A DNA stretch of 64,000 nt from Ectobius pallidus (lineage: Eukaryota; Arthropoda; Insecta; Blattodea; Ectobiidae): assembly GCA_964059195.1 (NCBI GenBank), contig CAXKWD010000002.1, positions 153,839,042-153,903,041 on the forward strand, written 5' to 3'. Shown piece by piece: positions 11,353-22,183 of this stretch (its first letter is position 1; every line of letters starts with the position of its first letter). A program made the translations under genes and the position numbers. Under the pieces are notes generated by a model that saw nothing but the letters and a program-made list of their open reading frames with translations, had not been told where the DNA came from and searched no databases.

Positions 11353-12028
11353 GGTAAGAAACCAAATAGATCATGTGCTGATAGAGGGTAGACACGCATC
11401 CAGCATAACCCACGTGAGAAGCAGAAGAGGAGCAGATTGTAATTACGATCATTTTATGGTTCAGATTCACTACCGACCCAAAATAGCAAGAAATAGAACA
11501 GAGAATGGAGTAAGGCAAGTAAGGTACAACATAGACAAATTAAAAAACCAGGAAAACAAGAGAGAATATGTGGAAGAAATCAATAGAAGACTGGCAGAAG
11601 GTGAAGGTGAAGAAGAGGGAAACAAAAATATAGAAGAACACTGGAAAGACATAAAAACCACAATAATACAAGCAGCTGAGAATGCACTGGGCCAAAGGGA
11701 GATGGAGAAAAAGAAAGAGTGGTATGATGAAGAATGTGACAAGGGAATCAAGGAAAGGAACAAAGCAAGATTAAACTGGCTACAAAAAAGAACAAGAGCA
11801 AGTGCCGAGCATTATAAACTAAAAAGGAAAGAAGCCAAAAAGACATGTAGGAAAGCCAAACGAGAATATTTGAAGGAGTTAACAATACAACTAAATGAAA
11901 GAGAGAAAGGAAATGCAAGAAAGTTTTATAAGAGTGTTAAAATCTACAAGAAAGGCTTTCAACCAAGATCAAATTTTTGCAGAGATAAGGAAGGAAATTT
12001 GATAGGGGGGAAAAATGAGACTAAGGTG
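11353..12028 (+). pseudogene. Inverted endonuclease C-terminus and linker of the RTE
   Basis: The plus frame reads NQIDHVLIEGRHASSITHVR and SRRGADCNYDHFMVQIHYR, the NQIDH and (S/N)DH blocks that end the AP-endonuclease domain, then a charged linker (KKKEWYDEECDKGIKERNKA, ARKFYKSVK) of the kind joining endonuclease to RT in RTE proteins. The frame opens earlier, at 11234, but only from 11353 is it LINE sense. The last codons before 12029 (GNLIGGKNETKV) would connect to the linker encoded at 11350 on the other strand. Confidence 0.88.
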
Positions 12029-12038
12029 AAATTTGGCT
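12029..12038. repeat. Target site duplication AAATTTGGCT (right) of nested RTE
   Basis: Matches 9682-9691 exactly. Confidence 0.88.
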
Positions 12039-12569
12039 GTTGGCTGACATTGCAGACGGGGATCCTCAAGATGTTAATTTTCAGCTGAAAGACTGCGTCA
12101 GCTCAACCAGCACAGGAGGTAGTTTTTTGGGTAACCCATTTCTTGATGGTGTGTGACTTGTAGTTGTTTGTGAGCAAATCCCCATCTCTACCAGCCGTCC
12201 AAGGACTCAAACTGTAACATATTCAAACGAAGCGGCAGAGAAAAAACCAAAGACAATTTTCCCCATAGAGTTATACAATGGTGTTTAGTTTAAGACAACA
12301 AAAAATGATCCAAAGGGGGAGGTGAAAAATTCACTTAATTTTAAATAATGTTTAGGCAAGCTTCTAATTACAATGTCCCTAAAATAACTCTTAACTAACA
12401 TCTACAAACAAAATACCCTTTTTACTAAAATATAATTTGAAACCCATTATTGACATATTAACTTGCTGAACTGGTGAACTCACAATTGCATGTGATCAGC
12501 ACAGGAGATCCGGAAGCTGAAACATACTTAAAGAGGCACATTGAACTCAACGTGCAATTCATTTCCCTT
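12039..12569 (-). other. Gypsy sequence downstream of integrase
   Basis: Follows the integrase stop on the minus strand. I looked for an envelope or other ORF and see none. Confidence 0.5.
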
Positions 12570-13286
12570 TTAAGTGGGTAACATGAGTTTTAAAGGTATG
12601 TCCAGTGGATCGGTCGCTAACCAATACTGTGACTGGGTAAGAAACTCTACAATAACAAACGGTCCTCTGAATTTCTGAGCTAACTTTGCTGTATATCTGG
12701 CAGCAGCATTACTGCGTGGGAAATTCTTTACGTAGATTTCATCTCCTACAGAGAACTTAACTTCACGCCTACCCTTATTGTATCTTTGCATCCTCTTATT
12801 ATGGGAAGGTTTATGGTTGGCAGAGGCTCTTTTCCACATATCCTTCACCTTATGAGATTCTCTATGGTCAGGTAAAAGGTCATTAATCGACCAAAGATTG
12901 CACAAGGAATTATTTGGCCTGAAACCCAACATTAAGGATATAGGAGGGAACAAGTGCGCCTCATGCTTCGCAGTATTAAAAGCAAACTGAAGCCAATATA
13001 AATTGTTATCCCACGAAGAATGATCTTCAGAGTGATAAGCAATTAAAGCTGCTTTCAGGTTGCGATTAAAACGCTCCACATGTGAGGGTTGGGGAAAATA
13101 AGGAGACGTAGTAATATGCCTAATGCCCAGATCAAAACAGAAATTATTAAATTTTCTTGAAACAAAATAGCTCGCATTATCCGACACAAGAGACCGTGGA
13201 AATCCGACGACAGCAAAGATCTTTTTCAGACATTCTATAGTAATGTTCGTATTGGAATCCCTAACGGGGAACATCCAAACAAACTT
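12570..13286 (-). pseudogene. Gypsy integrase, second half of catalytic core and C-terminus
   Basis: The frame from 13274 encodes the core block VSDNASYFVSRKFNNFCFDL (second catalytic D in SDN), then HITTSPYFPQPSHVERFNRN, in which the E of VERFNRN is the third catalytic residue of the D,D-35-E triad. It continues through WLQFAFNTAKHEAH and a C-terminal DNA-binding region (GDEIYVKNFPRS, KLAQKFRGPFVIVEFL), ending at 12570. The first half of the core is on the other side of the SINE at 13301-13453. This half itself has no stop. Confidence 0.9.
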
Positions 13287-13300
13287 AGTGAATGAATCTA
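13287..13300. repeat. Target site duplication (left) of nested SINE
   Basis: AGTGAATGAATCTA at 13287-13300 is repeated exactly at 13454-13467. The duplicated bases belong to the integrase frame. Confidence 0.93.
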
Positions 13301-13453
13301 AAACTAAACTAAACTCCGTGGCGCTACATCCCTGGAGGGACTTGGCCTACCACCCGACCGCTGCATCATCTCCCGTAGGCAGATGGCAGGATTGGGGGGC
13401 ATATGGTCAGCATGCCGACACCCACGGCCGTTAATGGTGGTTTACTGGACCGG
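13301..13453 (-). mobile_element. SINE fragment (~153 bp) with TTTAG-type tail, inside integrase
   Basis: Flanked by exact 14-bp direct repeats. On the minus strand it ends GTAGCGCCACGGAGTTTAG followed by further TTTAG units (13301-13318), a SINE-like repetitive tail. I do not see a clear A/B-box head, so it is probably 5' truncated. It splits the Gypsy integrase core. Confidence 0.85.
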
Positions 13454-14149
13454 AGTGAATGAATCTACCGCGGTTAAAATATAGGTATTACCCGACTTTG
13501 ATCGAGGGAACTTTCCTACATAATCAATTAATATTCTATCCATTGGGGCTTTAGGAATTTCAGATGCAAGGAAACCTACTTTGGTCATCTGTGCAGGCTT
13601 AGAACAGACACAAATCTGGCAAGCCTTCACTCTGGCCCTCACATCGGCATCCATGCCTTTCCATAAGAAATATTCTCCGATCTTATTTCGAGTTTTTTCA
13701 AAACCTAAGTGACCTCCAACTGGTGATTCATGAAAATACGCGAATACTATATCCACTAATGCGGAAGGCAAAATAATTTTAGCCGGCATTCTTCTTGTGG
13801 GAGCACTATAAAGGACATTTGATTTCAGAATATACTGGGGCAACTGCTCACCAGCTTTAATTCTATCTATTATTGGACCTATGAGCTCATCACCAGCCTG
13901 AAACTCTTGAATCGATTTAAACGTCAGAGGAAAATCAGATAATATCCCCGCCACCAACTGCGTGGGAATTTCAGAACTTTGACTGACAACTGGTTTCGAT
14001 TCTGACTGAGGTTCTAGTTGAAACATTCTGGATAGGGTGTCGGCAACCTGGTTGTCAACACATCTTATATGTTTGGCATTAAACTTAAATGCAGCAAGAC
14101 GAATCGCCCATCTGGCAATTCTACCAGTCGTACGAGGTTTAGCGAGAAC
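13454..14149 (-). pseudogene. Gypsy integrase, zinc-binding domain and start of core
   Basis: In frame with the RNase H segment upstream and separated from it by one TAG. After the RNase H tail (ARWAIRLAAFKF, DNQVADTLSRMFQLEP) come the HHCC zinc domain, with HESPVGGHLGFEKTRNKI (two H) and CQICVCSK (two C), then the core start DRILIDYVGKFPRSKSGN and YILTAVDSFT, containing the first catalytic D. The frame breaks at the SINE target site (13454-13467); the rest of the domain resumes at 13286. Confidence 0.9.
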
Positions 14150-14803
14150 CTAGCTGAGAGCTTGGCAGTCTGTTTCAAGATCAAATTCCACATGTTCAAT
14201 GTACATGCGGAACTTCTCTACAGAGAACAGCACTGCCAAGGCCTCAAGCTCGTACATAGAATAAATTCTCTCCTGAGCAGTCAAGGTTCGGGACGCATAA
14301 GCTACTGGCCTACGCCCTTCAGGAGATTCTTGTAACAAAACACATCCCAGAGCTACTGGGGATGCATCGCTTTGAATGACGAACCTTTTAGAGAAATCTG
14401 GCATCATAAGAACCGGAGGATTGGCAATATGAGGTTTCAACTCATCAAAAGCCTTTTGACACTCATCCGACCAAGAAAATTTACATCCTTTTCTTCTTAA
14501 AGCATTCAATGGTGCAGCAATATGGACAAGATTAGGAATAAATTTATGAAATAAATTTACCATGCCAATAAACCTGGCAACACCTTTATCATCTTTGGGA
14601 GGGCGAAATTCTCTAATAGCGCGAGTCCGTTCCGGGTCAATTGTCACTCCCTCAGCAGAGACAATATGGCCCAAAAACGACAGTTTGCGGGCGGCCATGG
14701 TGACCTTTTCCGGGTTAACTGTGAGTCCAGCCGCCCTAAGGCGCTCGAGCACAACTCGCACATGATCTAGATGCACATCAAGGGACTGAGAATAAATGAC
14801 CAA
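14150..14803 (-). pseudogene. Gypsy RT thumb/connection and RNase H
   Basis: Continues RT after the YLDD box in a shifted frame: HLDHVRVVLERLRAAGLTVN, KLSFLGHIVSAEGV, FIGMVNLFHKFIPN, then RNase H with FVIQSDASPVALGCVL (catalytic D of SDAS), RPVAYASRTL, YSMYELEALA (catalytic E) and FDLETDCQALS (catalytic D). It ends at a TAG at 14150-14152 where Gypsy proteins usually have a tryptophan, so TGG to TAG is the likely change. The upstream frame ends near 14790, implying a single-base loss just after YLDD. Confidence 0.92.
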
Positions 14804-16113
14804 TCATCTAGGTAATGGTACACATACTCAAACTTCACGTCTGAGAAAATGCCGTCCAGTCGTCTGGTCAGGACTTGAGCTCCCGTGGCAAGGCCAAATG
14901 GGACGCAATTAAAATCATAGACGTTCCAATCTGTACAGAAAGCGGTCAACCTCTTAGACTTTTCCGTAAGTGGTATCTGATAATAAGCTTGATTTAAGTC
15001 AAAAGATGTAAAGAACTTAGCACCCGAACAGAAACCAAAGGAAGAATGTAAATCAGGCATAGGGACAGAGTCTATTTTGATTTTGGAATTAAGATATCTA
15101 TAGTCGACGACCGGACGAAATTTACCACCACTTTTCTCCACCAAGAAAATCGGACTACTGTAATTAGACTTCGATGGCCTAATCACACCTTGGTCCAACA
15201 TAGTCTTGACATGTTCCTTTAAGATTTTTAGTTTTGGCGGGCAGAGTCTGTACGGCGGACGCCTTACTGTCTGAGAATCAAGAAGCTCGATCTCATACTC
15301 TAGCACATCGGTACGTCCCAATTCGGTTGTTAAGACATCCGGATACTCATGAAGCAATTGACTGACTCTATCACTTTCATATGGAGTCAAATGACTTAGA
15401 TCCACACTAATCATATTTACTGAATCGTCCGGATCCAGATTCAAACATGGTCCATTAGGCTCAACCAACTTCGATGCCTTAATCGGCTCGCAGAAAAAAG
15501 GGGGCTTGATAAACTTAACTTTTGCGCTTGGGCAAAATTTAAAAAATGCTTCATGCTCCTTAATATCTAACAACAAGCCTGCACGCTTCATGAAATTCGC
15601 ACCTAAAATCATGGGCATAATCAAATTATCTGCCACAATAAAATCCATTGTCCAAGTGATATTCAAAATCCGAGTCTTCAACTTAACTTTACCACGGATG
15701 TCCAGAGACCTAGAGTCGGCCGTACTACAGGGCTCCACATCTTTATTCAATTTAGGCACTTTCTGCGTACAACACATCTTGTTGAATGCATCTAAGGAGA
15801 GCAAGCTTACCGCAGCTCCACTATCTAAAAGCGCTGAGAAAACATGGTTATATGATTCTACACTAATCAGTGGCAAGCTGCTATCAAGATTACCCCGAAT
15901 TCCACATAAAAGTCCGTTCCGAGAGACACATTTGGGATTATTTACTTTGGGATACAACTTATAATTATATTTACACTTAAAAGAGTCAAATCCAGTCTTA
16001 AAATTAAACTTATTTACACGGTGAGGCTTATCTCTCTGATTATTATTTACAATTTTATCAGACACTTTCTGATTATATACACAACCACTCCCATTCACAC
16101 TGTTCACATTCAC
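14767..16113 (-). pseudogene. Gypsy aspartic protease and reverse transcriptase fingers/palm
   Basis: A 448-codon frame. Protease: VFSALLDSGAAVSLLSLDAF (DSG active site) and PMILGANFM (the second conserved block). RT: LDQGVIRPSKSNYSSPIFLV, KFRPVVDYRYLNSKIKID, FFTSFDLNQAYYQIPL (motif A, catalytic D), PFGLATGAQVLTRRLD (motif B) and YVYHYLDDWSF (motif C, YLDD). After YLDD the frame runs out, and the protein continues at 14803 in another frame. The protein matures from a Gag-Pol precursor in this family. The frame relation to gag is not resolved, because the gag frame stops at 16207. Confidence 0.93.
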
Positions 16114-16206
16114 ACGCTCATGACGACAGTCATCAAGATGATGAACGTCCTGACCACTGCCGCGAGTGACAACATGTACACCCTGGTACCTGGGGTGTAC
16201 ACGATC

Positions 16207-17570
16207 TCATTGACTTTGAGCAGACTGGTCATTACTTCCATTATCAGGGCGTCGTCTGAGATCAGGACAGTTACTTCTCACATGACCAAACCTTCCGCAC
16301 TGAAAACCTTTACGCCTATCTACAGCACTAATCTGTTGCCTCACCTGTCTTGGATTACTATCAGGGGGAATATTTACAAGATTTCTCTGAGAAGTAGAGC
16401 GAAGCGAGTCTGAATAACTTATAGAATTGACCCTAGCACACAGTGTGTCCAATTGTCTGTACGTAGTAGGCCTACCTTCAAACACTACCTGTGACCGAGT
16501 CTCAGGGGCCATACCATCCACTATGTTGCTTACAATTTCATTTTCAGACAAATTTAAACGGAACACAGTGGCATACAATTTTATTGAATGAACATATTTA
16601 AAAAAAGGTTCCTGAACCTCTTGGACTCGATAAAAATATTTATTAAGCAAAGAACTTCTTGCTCTAATCGGAAAATAAACTCCTAATAACTTTTCATGGA
16701 ATCTATCTAGGTCCAAACCACTAAGCACAGAATCCGTAGCTACATCACGCAGTCCACCGTTCAGTTGAGAAGAAATTATGGCCAGCAAGGACTGTTCACT
16801 GAAGTTAAAAATTTTTGCTTGTGTTTTGATCTCGCAAATAAACTTAATGAATTCCAGAAATCTTTCAAGTGAACTATCATTGAAACGGTACACTGTTTCC
16901 AAAGCACGAGCCAAAGGATGTGGTAAGTTGGAAAAATTGGGAGCGATTTGGGGAGGAGGGACACTCAGATGAGTTTGAGACAAGCCTTGTGACAAACTGT
17001 CCACATGTGACAGGGATGGAAATTGTTGGGCGGCCTCAGCTTTGATTACACTCACAGGAACTTCCTGGAATACTGGCGAGCAAAGTCCAGTCGGTTCTAG
17101 GCCTACCGTTTCTGTATTACTCACAGTTTGGATAAGGTCAGCATCGGGATTCATCTTTTTTACCAGACTGATGGTCTGTTCAATATCTGCCATCAGTAAT
17201 GCCCATTTTCCTCTCACAACAGCATCCTCAATTATATTCATAAGATCAACAACACGGTTGAATAAATTATTCAACTTTCCACCCACTCGGGCCTTCTGCT
17301 TTGAATTCAGACCCCTAATTCTATTTCTAATTTAAGATTATCTAATCTATCTTCGATGCTAAGAAATAGAGTTTCAATATTGAACTCACCGAGAAATCGA
17401 AGATCCACTGGACATCCTACAACCGAGTGCAGTTTCTGCCTTAACTCAACTACACTTTGTAACTCTTTGGCAGGGATGCCTCGAACATTCAACTCGTAGA
17501 TTAAGTCCTGCTTCAACAGGTATTCAAGCTGCACCGGTCTCCGGTCCATGGTGATCACATGTAAAAACAT
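16207..17570 (-). pseudogene. Gypsy gag (capsid and nucleocapsid) with frameshift
   Basis: Two frames: 17570-17307 (88 codons including stop; start MDRRPVQLEYLLKQDLIYEL) and 17286-16207 (360 codons), offset by one frameshift near 17300. The second frame has a capsid-like block (RALETVYRFNDSSLERFLEF, LNKYFYRVQEVQEPFFKYVH) and a C-terminal zinc knuckle reading KGFQCGRFGHVRSNC. The knuckle should be C-X2-C-X4-H-X4-C; its first cysteine is glycine here (GGT for TGT), so it is probably not functional. Gag would form the particle and bind the RNA genome. Confidence 0.85.
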
Positions 17571-17811
17571 GGAACAACTATTAGCTACTTAGTAGAGCCG
17601 GTTTGATTACACATTCTTATTAAAATAAAATAAAATATTCCTTTAAAAATCTGAAATAAATAAGATTAAAACCCTGAAGTAAAAATAAATTCATTAGTGT
17701 TGTACCAGAAGAAACCAAGAACTGGTGGATAAATCAGATATATTAATAAAATGAAAGACAAGGGAGAAACAAAGAATCGTGGCGATTAACCGCGCTCAGA
17801 AGCTACCAATA
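17571..17811 (-). other. Gypsy leader between 5' LTR and gag
   Basis: AT-rich leader. Just inside the 5' LTR the minus strand reads TATTGGTAGCTTCTGAGCGC; a TGG here could be the start of a primer-binding site for a tRNA 3' CCA end, four bases from the LTR. I cannot match it to a specific tRNA. Confidence 0.5.
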
Positions 17812-19212
17812 TGTACCCGCCCTAAGGGATTAGTGGAAGGAGAAATAGGTAAACCACCCCTGGAAAACTAACCTACAACAAAATGAGCCCATCCCAAAGG
17901 TCATGGTGAAAACCCAGGCGGAACACAGAAAAAATCCTTGGTTTCTTCTAATAACCAATAATATTTAAAGTTAAAATGATACAGAAATTAGTTAATTAAT
18001 TACTAATGTTTCACAAACATAGAATCTCTTACCCTGAAAATAAAACCCTATTTACATAGCCTAATCTTTTAAACAATACATTTGGGAATCTATCTGGTTT
18101 GATAAATTATTAAAAGGTAAAAATACAGCTTGGCTTGGTCTATTTCATGTTTTCATTTCATTAAGCCATTGAAAAGTTGTGAGTTATTTGCGTTGATATT
18201 TATAAATAAAACTGTGGGCCCAGAAATTTAGTTAACTCATTAAGTGAAAAGAGACGAAAATTAACTGTTGAGATCCGTCTCTAAACTCCAGTCAGCAGGA
18301 TATCTGCGATGGCCCGGTAGAGAATGAGCAGCTGTATTGAATACTAATACGTTAATAAATTTTACATATGAAAGATAAAATGTAATAATGGAACAAACAG
18401 TTTGGGTTTGTATAAGAGCAAAGAATAAATCAAGCAAGATGGCAACCAAGTGGGCGTACCCACGCTAACGGCGAAAACAGAGAAGCGAGGTCAAAATTTC
18501 TATATAACTACACTAAGATCCACACAGGAATAAATAAAAAGGAGAAATACCGCCGGGAATAAAAAAACCCACCTAATATGAGCGCCTACTAAAGCCTACG
18601 CATCACTACAGCGAAAAACAAGAAAGGCCCCGCTATTGGCGCGAAATCCAGCAAAGCCTAATACATTTTCAATCCAAAATAAAGTACTTACCCAAATAAG
18701 CTTAAAGCAATAATACCTACAATCTCAAAATACAAACCCAAGGAGTTAATATAACAACCAAATATGAGAAGAGCTTCTAAAACCAATTAAACGGGCTCCA
18801 AAAAGGAACACGGTGACACAGCACAACTCTCTTTGTTGGTCGCCATTGCAGATATAAACAGAAAACAGATGGTATTCGCAAATGTCGGTAACACAGAGCA
18901 GACGGCGAATAGAAACAGTAAGCAGGCGCGCTCTATTGAGTATAAGAAGAAACACCAGCAGCAGACTATAATAGTAAAATTTGCTTCATAATGTTTTGAG
19001 AGCAAAACACACTTCAGATATAATGTCAGAGCTTAAATAAATTAATGAATACTATAATATGTCCTAAAAGCAATTAATTACCCTAATTATGATTAATTAT
19101 TTTGTAAAATAATTCCAGAAACAGCACTCTCTGTTGGTGGCCAGCGGAACTACAGCTGCTCCCAATGGTGCCACAAGAACAAGTGCAACATTTACCTTTG
19201 TGTTACAGCACA
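17812..19212 (-). repeat. 5' LTR of the Gypsy element
   Basis: 1401 bp, direct copy of 7787-9186 with about 15 differences that I could spot by eye (for example GGTCATGGTG against GGTCATGGGG). Ends TG...CA. Followed by the TTAC duplication at 19213-19216. Confidence 0.95.
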
Positions 19213-19216
19213 TTAC

Positions 19217-19690
19217 GAAGATAATAAATCTTCATCAATCCTCAGGACATTCATACTAATCAAGGGGAAAATCCTTCATTTTGTGAGTAATTTCGTGAAT
19301 CACATACCAAAGGTGCATTTCACAGCATATTTGCACCAAGCATTAGTTGGCTTCGTGAGATTCGTAGTCTCAAAGAGAATTTAATGTAATTGTGATTGAT
19401 AATAAATGTAGACATTTATCAATTACCAAGTGTGTAAATCACTTAATTCAATGCAAATCCTCATTCTGAGCTTCAGATACTGTAAACATTCAAATTTTAT
19501 AATTTCTACGAACATTAATATGCAAATATTCTAGCTAGTGAGAAGTAACAATGTCAATAAGCTACATCGTTTTGCTACAATTATAGCTGGTCCTCCGATT
19601 GTATACAGTTCCAATACATTTACATGTGTATTCAATTAGCTTCATAAACATCAAGATTACGACAAACATTTCCTGAACCGCATGTTTAGG
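19217..19690 (+). repeat. Repeat family R1, copy 1, right half
   Basis: Resumes R1 after the Gypsy element. Resembles 55290-55790 (GAAGATAATAA-TCTTCATC, GTGATTGATAA-AAAT, GGTCCTC blocks in the same order). No ORF. Confidence 0.72.
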
Positions 19691-19716
19691 TTATTCAAGT
19701 GACGTCACTCCGGAAA

Positions 19717-20485
19717 TGGACTCAACCATCTATGGTGTGATCTTTCAATACAATTTCATTTAATAGAACTGTGTACATTGAAAACATTTGGTAAAACAGT
19801 GTTGTCAATGTAATACATTATATACTAAATGTCCAACATTATGGAACAGAAAGAGTAGTTTTGAAAAAATTCTCTCAGGTTTTCCACACAAATATCTCCC
19901 AATGTGATTGTACCACCTATAAGAACAACCATCAAAGAATATTTTGTGTAATTTTCAAAACTTTTGAGATGGGTGTTTTGGAGAAAATCATTTCTAAAAA
20001 ACAGTCAAAAATGTGTTTTCTCACTTTTTACAAAGATTTATCTACTTAATGTGAGAAGCTAGGGCAGAAATTTTATTGCTAATAATTAGTCCAGTTTCCA
20101 TACCATATTATCCCAATAAAAGTCATGACTTACGACTGTTCACATTTTCAAAAAGAATACATGAACTTTGGAAAAAAATTCAATTTTTTGTATTTTCATG
20201 TTGAATTTTAGAGTTAAAGAGAATTTCAAAAATGTCCTCCAATATCATGATTTGAAACTACTATGAACAGGCTTTCAAATAAAAAAAACCTCAAGTTTCC
20301 ATAATTTTTGGTTTCTGATTTATAGCGCTTTGAAAATTGCAATATTTTCCTTGCGTACAACTTTTTACAAAAAATCCCGATTCTTTGTGTGCCTGTAACA
20401 TTGTTACAAATCAAGTGAGAAGGAAAACATTTCATTTCTGAACATAGGTCATGTGGTCCTTTAACATATATTTTTTTAAGCCGAT
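19717..20485. repeat. Right arm of the long inverted repeat (uninterrupted)
   Basis: Reverse complement of 3779-3880 + 4828-5404 + 6980-7075. It provides the empty sites for both the solo LTR and the Helitron of the left arm. The outer ~90 bp (20397-20485) are the hAT-like coding piece in minus orientation (minus frame KCFPSHLICNNVTG). Confidence 0.87.
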
Positions 20486-20972
20486 TTTGAAATCCAAAGG
20501 TGACACATTTGGAAGTTGAATTTGACAGCTGAATGTCAATGTGATGTAAAATGGCCTGGAGAAGTCTATTTAAAAATCTTCAACTGCCTTCTCCTTGCAT
20601 CTATTTGGTTTAAAATTCTTAAATCCATGGATATAAACAATAGAATATTACAAAAGTGGGAGGAACTATGGGTGTCGCCTCAAACAATTTGTGCTCTCTC
20701 GTGGAAGAACTGAAGATGTTCTGCAATAAATGATGGAAACCTATTTTCAATGAAGCTCTAGTAGTCACTCGAAATATCAGTTGGCCTGAACAGCTTGAGG
20801 AAGAATTCAAGAGAGCTGGGTAAAGGAAGAAAGTTTGGAGCTTATGACAAAGAGGATATATCTGAGGAGACCAACACAACAGCTACAGATCAACAAACAT
20901 TATTCAGATGATCAGCTTTTAACATACTACAGACGTACTGTAGTCTTGACTAAAGAAGAGGCAGATATTATC
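20486..20972 (+). other. Unassigned, coding-like fragments
   Basis: Plus-strand pieces such as SNNLCSLVEELKMFCNK and SWPEQLEEEFKRAG, with stops between them, look like a decayed protein. They may be the middle of the hAT gene that the inverted repeat split. I cannot align them by eye and make no firm call. ATTAT at 20967-20971 is the target site of the next element. Confidence 0.35.
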
Positions 20973-21460
20973 GATGGCTAAAAGCACAATCATTGTATGT
21001 CCATTTTTGTAAACTCGGAGAAATCGCGAAAAGATTTTAAACTTGGGGGAAAAACTTCCCAAAGTCCCAAAAATACTCAACAGGCTTAAACATTTACGCA
21101 TCAGTTAATATTTTATTAGACAACAATATCAGTTTTAAGGTAATTTTTATTAGTTCTGGAAACTTTAATGAAATATGTATCAATAACGGACATACTATAT
21201 TTGTGCTCTAGTAGATTAAGTGACTTGTGGATGTACTATAGGAGTGCATATAATAAAAGTGCCCTATAATAATAGCAGGATGGAATTTAAGTTAATAAAT
21301 AACACAAAAATACTACTCTTTTGTTTCATTTAATTTTTTTACTTCCTAAAAAGAGGTCATTAAAGTCAATTACATTATCAACATTTTGAAAAAGAAAATA
21401 AGACCTTTTTAAACAGTCACTGGTCTTTCTTCAAACAGTTAGACTTACTTGAGACAGTTA

Positions 21461-21877
21461 TTATTTCTTTTTACTATCTTTTTTCCCTTTTAATTTTTTC
21501 TTATCATTTTTCTCTACTTTTCCCTTAATGTTTCTTGGACTTTTCTCCTCGTTCTTCTTGCAATTTATGTTCTTACGAGTAATTCTCCTGGATACAGATT
21601 GTTCAGTTTTTCCAGAGATGGGTTCGTCGTCTTCATTTTCAACGGGGTATGGCACAGTATCCTTAGCTTTTCTCGAAGATGTAATATCAGTCACAAAACT
21701 AGCATAGCAGTTTGGAATGACTCCTGTCTTCAAAAGATATAGCAGATCTTTCTTTTTGACATTTGAGACAGGAATCACTGAATTATACTTAGGTATTAGT
21801 GTGATGGAATTCCAGGAGAATGGAGGTTTGCGATCGAGGCTTACACGGAGCTTTTTGAATGGTAATTCAGTTTGCAA
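21461..21877 (-). CDS. Lysine-rich protein of unknown function, in TIR element
   Basis: 138 codons, begins MQTELPFKKLRVSLDRKPPF and has the block KKKDLLYLLKTGVIPNCYAS, followed by an acidic stretch (ENEDDEPIS) and a very basic tail ending KLKGKKDSKKK. I recall the 'KKKDLL.L...G.IP..Y..FY' phrase from repeated insect proteins, where it is a C-terminal piece, but I cannot name the family. The basic tail suggests nucleic-acid binding or a nuclear signal; that is inference. It may be the remaining C-terminal exon of the host element's transposase. No catalytic motif seen. Confidence 0.5.
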   Translation of the reverse strand: MQTELPFKKLRVSLDRKPPFSWNSITLIPKYNSVIPVSNVKKKDLLYLLKTGVIPNCYASFVTDITSSRKAKDTVPYPVENEDDEPISGKTEQSVSRRITRKNINCKKNEEKSPRNIKGKVEKNDKKKLKGKKDSKKK

Positions 21878-22183
21878 TTCATACTTATATTGGTAACTTC
21901 AGAAGAAAACGATAATATTTATAACTAGTGAAAATCAACATTAGTACACTCCAAACTCATTACAGCAAAACCATAACGTCTCTGTTACTGCAACACAACT
22001 GACAGCTGTTGATGGTTACGGTATACTCTCATGTGCTCAGATGTTGTAAGTCCTCAGACATTTATAATCAATGTATAGTGTATTAAGTACTAAGAATCAA
22101 TGTAAATGCTTATAGGCATGTAGTGCTCCTACCGTGTAACGGAGCATGCCGTTGATGTAAAAAAAAATATATATATATATATA

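Larger units (their letters stand above)
9692..12028 (-). mobile_element. RTE LINE with 5' inversion (twin-priming structure)
   Basis: Flanked by the 10-bp duplication AAATTTGGCT. The 3' part (9716-11350) is in minus orientation and ends in a short (TGAG)n tail at 9692-9710; the 5' part (11353-12028) is flipped to plus orientation. The breakpoint lies at about 11350. The flipped part starts inside the endonuclease, so the 5' end was also truncated. It is a different RTE subfamily from the copy at 1-3187. Confidence 0.92.
7787..19212 (-). mobile_element. Gypsy (Ty3-type) LTR retrotransposon with nested RTE and SINE
   Basis: An 11.4-kb element with two 1.4-kb LTRs in direct orientation, TTAC duplications, and gag then protease-RT-RNase H-integrase in order on the minus strand. 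That order (integrase last) places it in the Gypsy group. No env-like ORF is visible between integrase and the 3' LTR. Removing the RTE (9692-12028 plus its duplication) and the SINE (13301-13453 plus its duplication) leaves about 8.9 kb. The coding region has frameshifts and one clear in-frame stop, although the LTRs differ at only about 15 positions that I could count. Confidence 0.95.

Noticed and set aside
12039..12569. Search for an env gene downstream of Gypsy integrase
   Set aside because: No frame of useful length or signal/membrane pattern, so I do not call it env-bearing.
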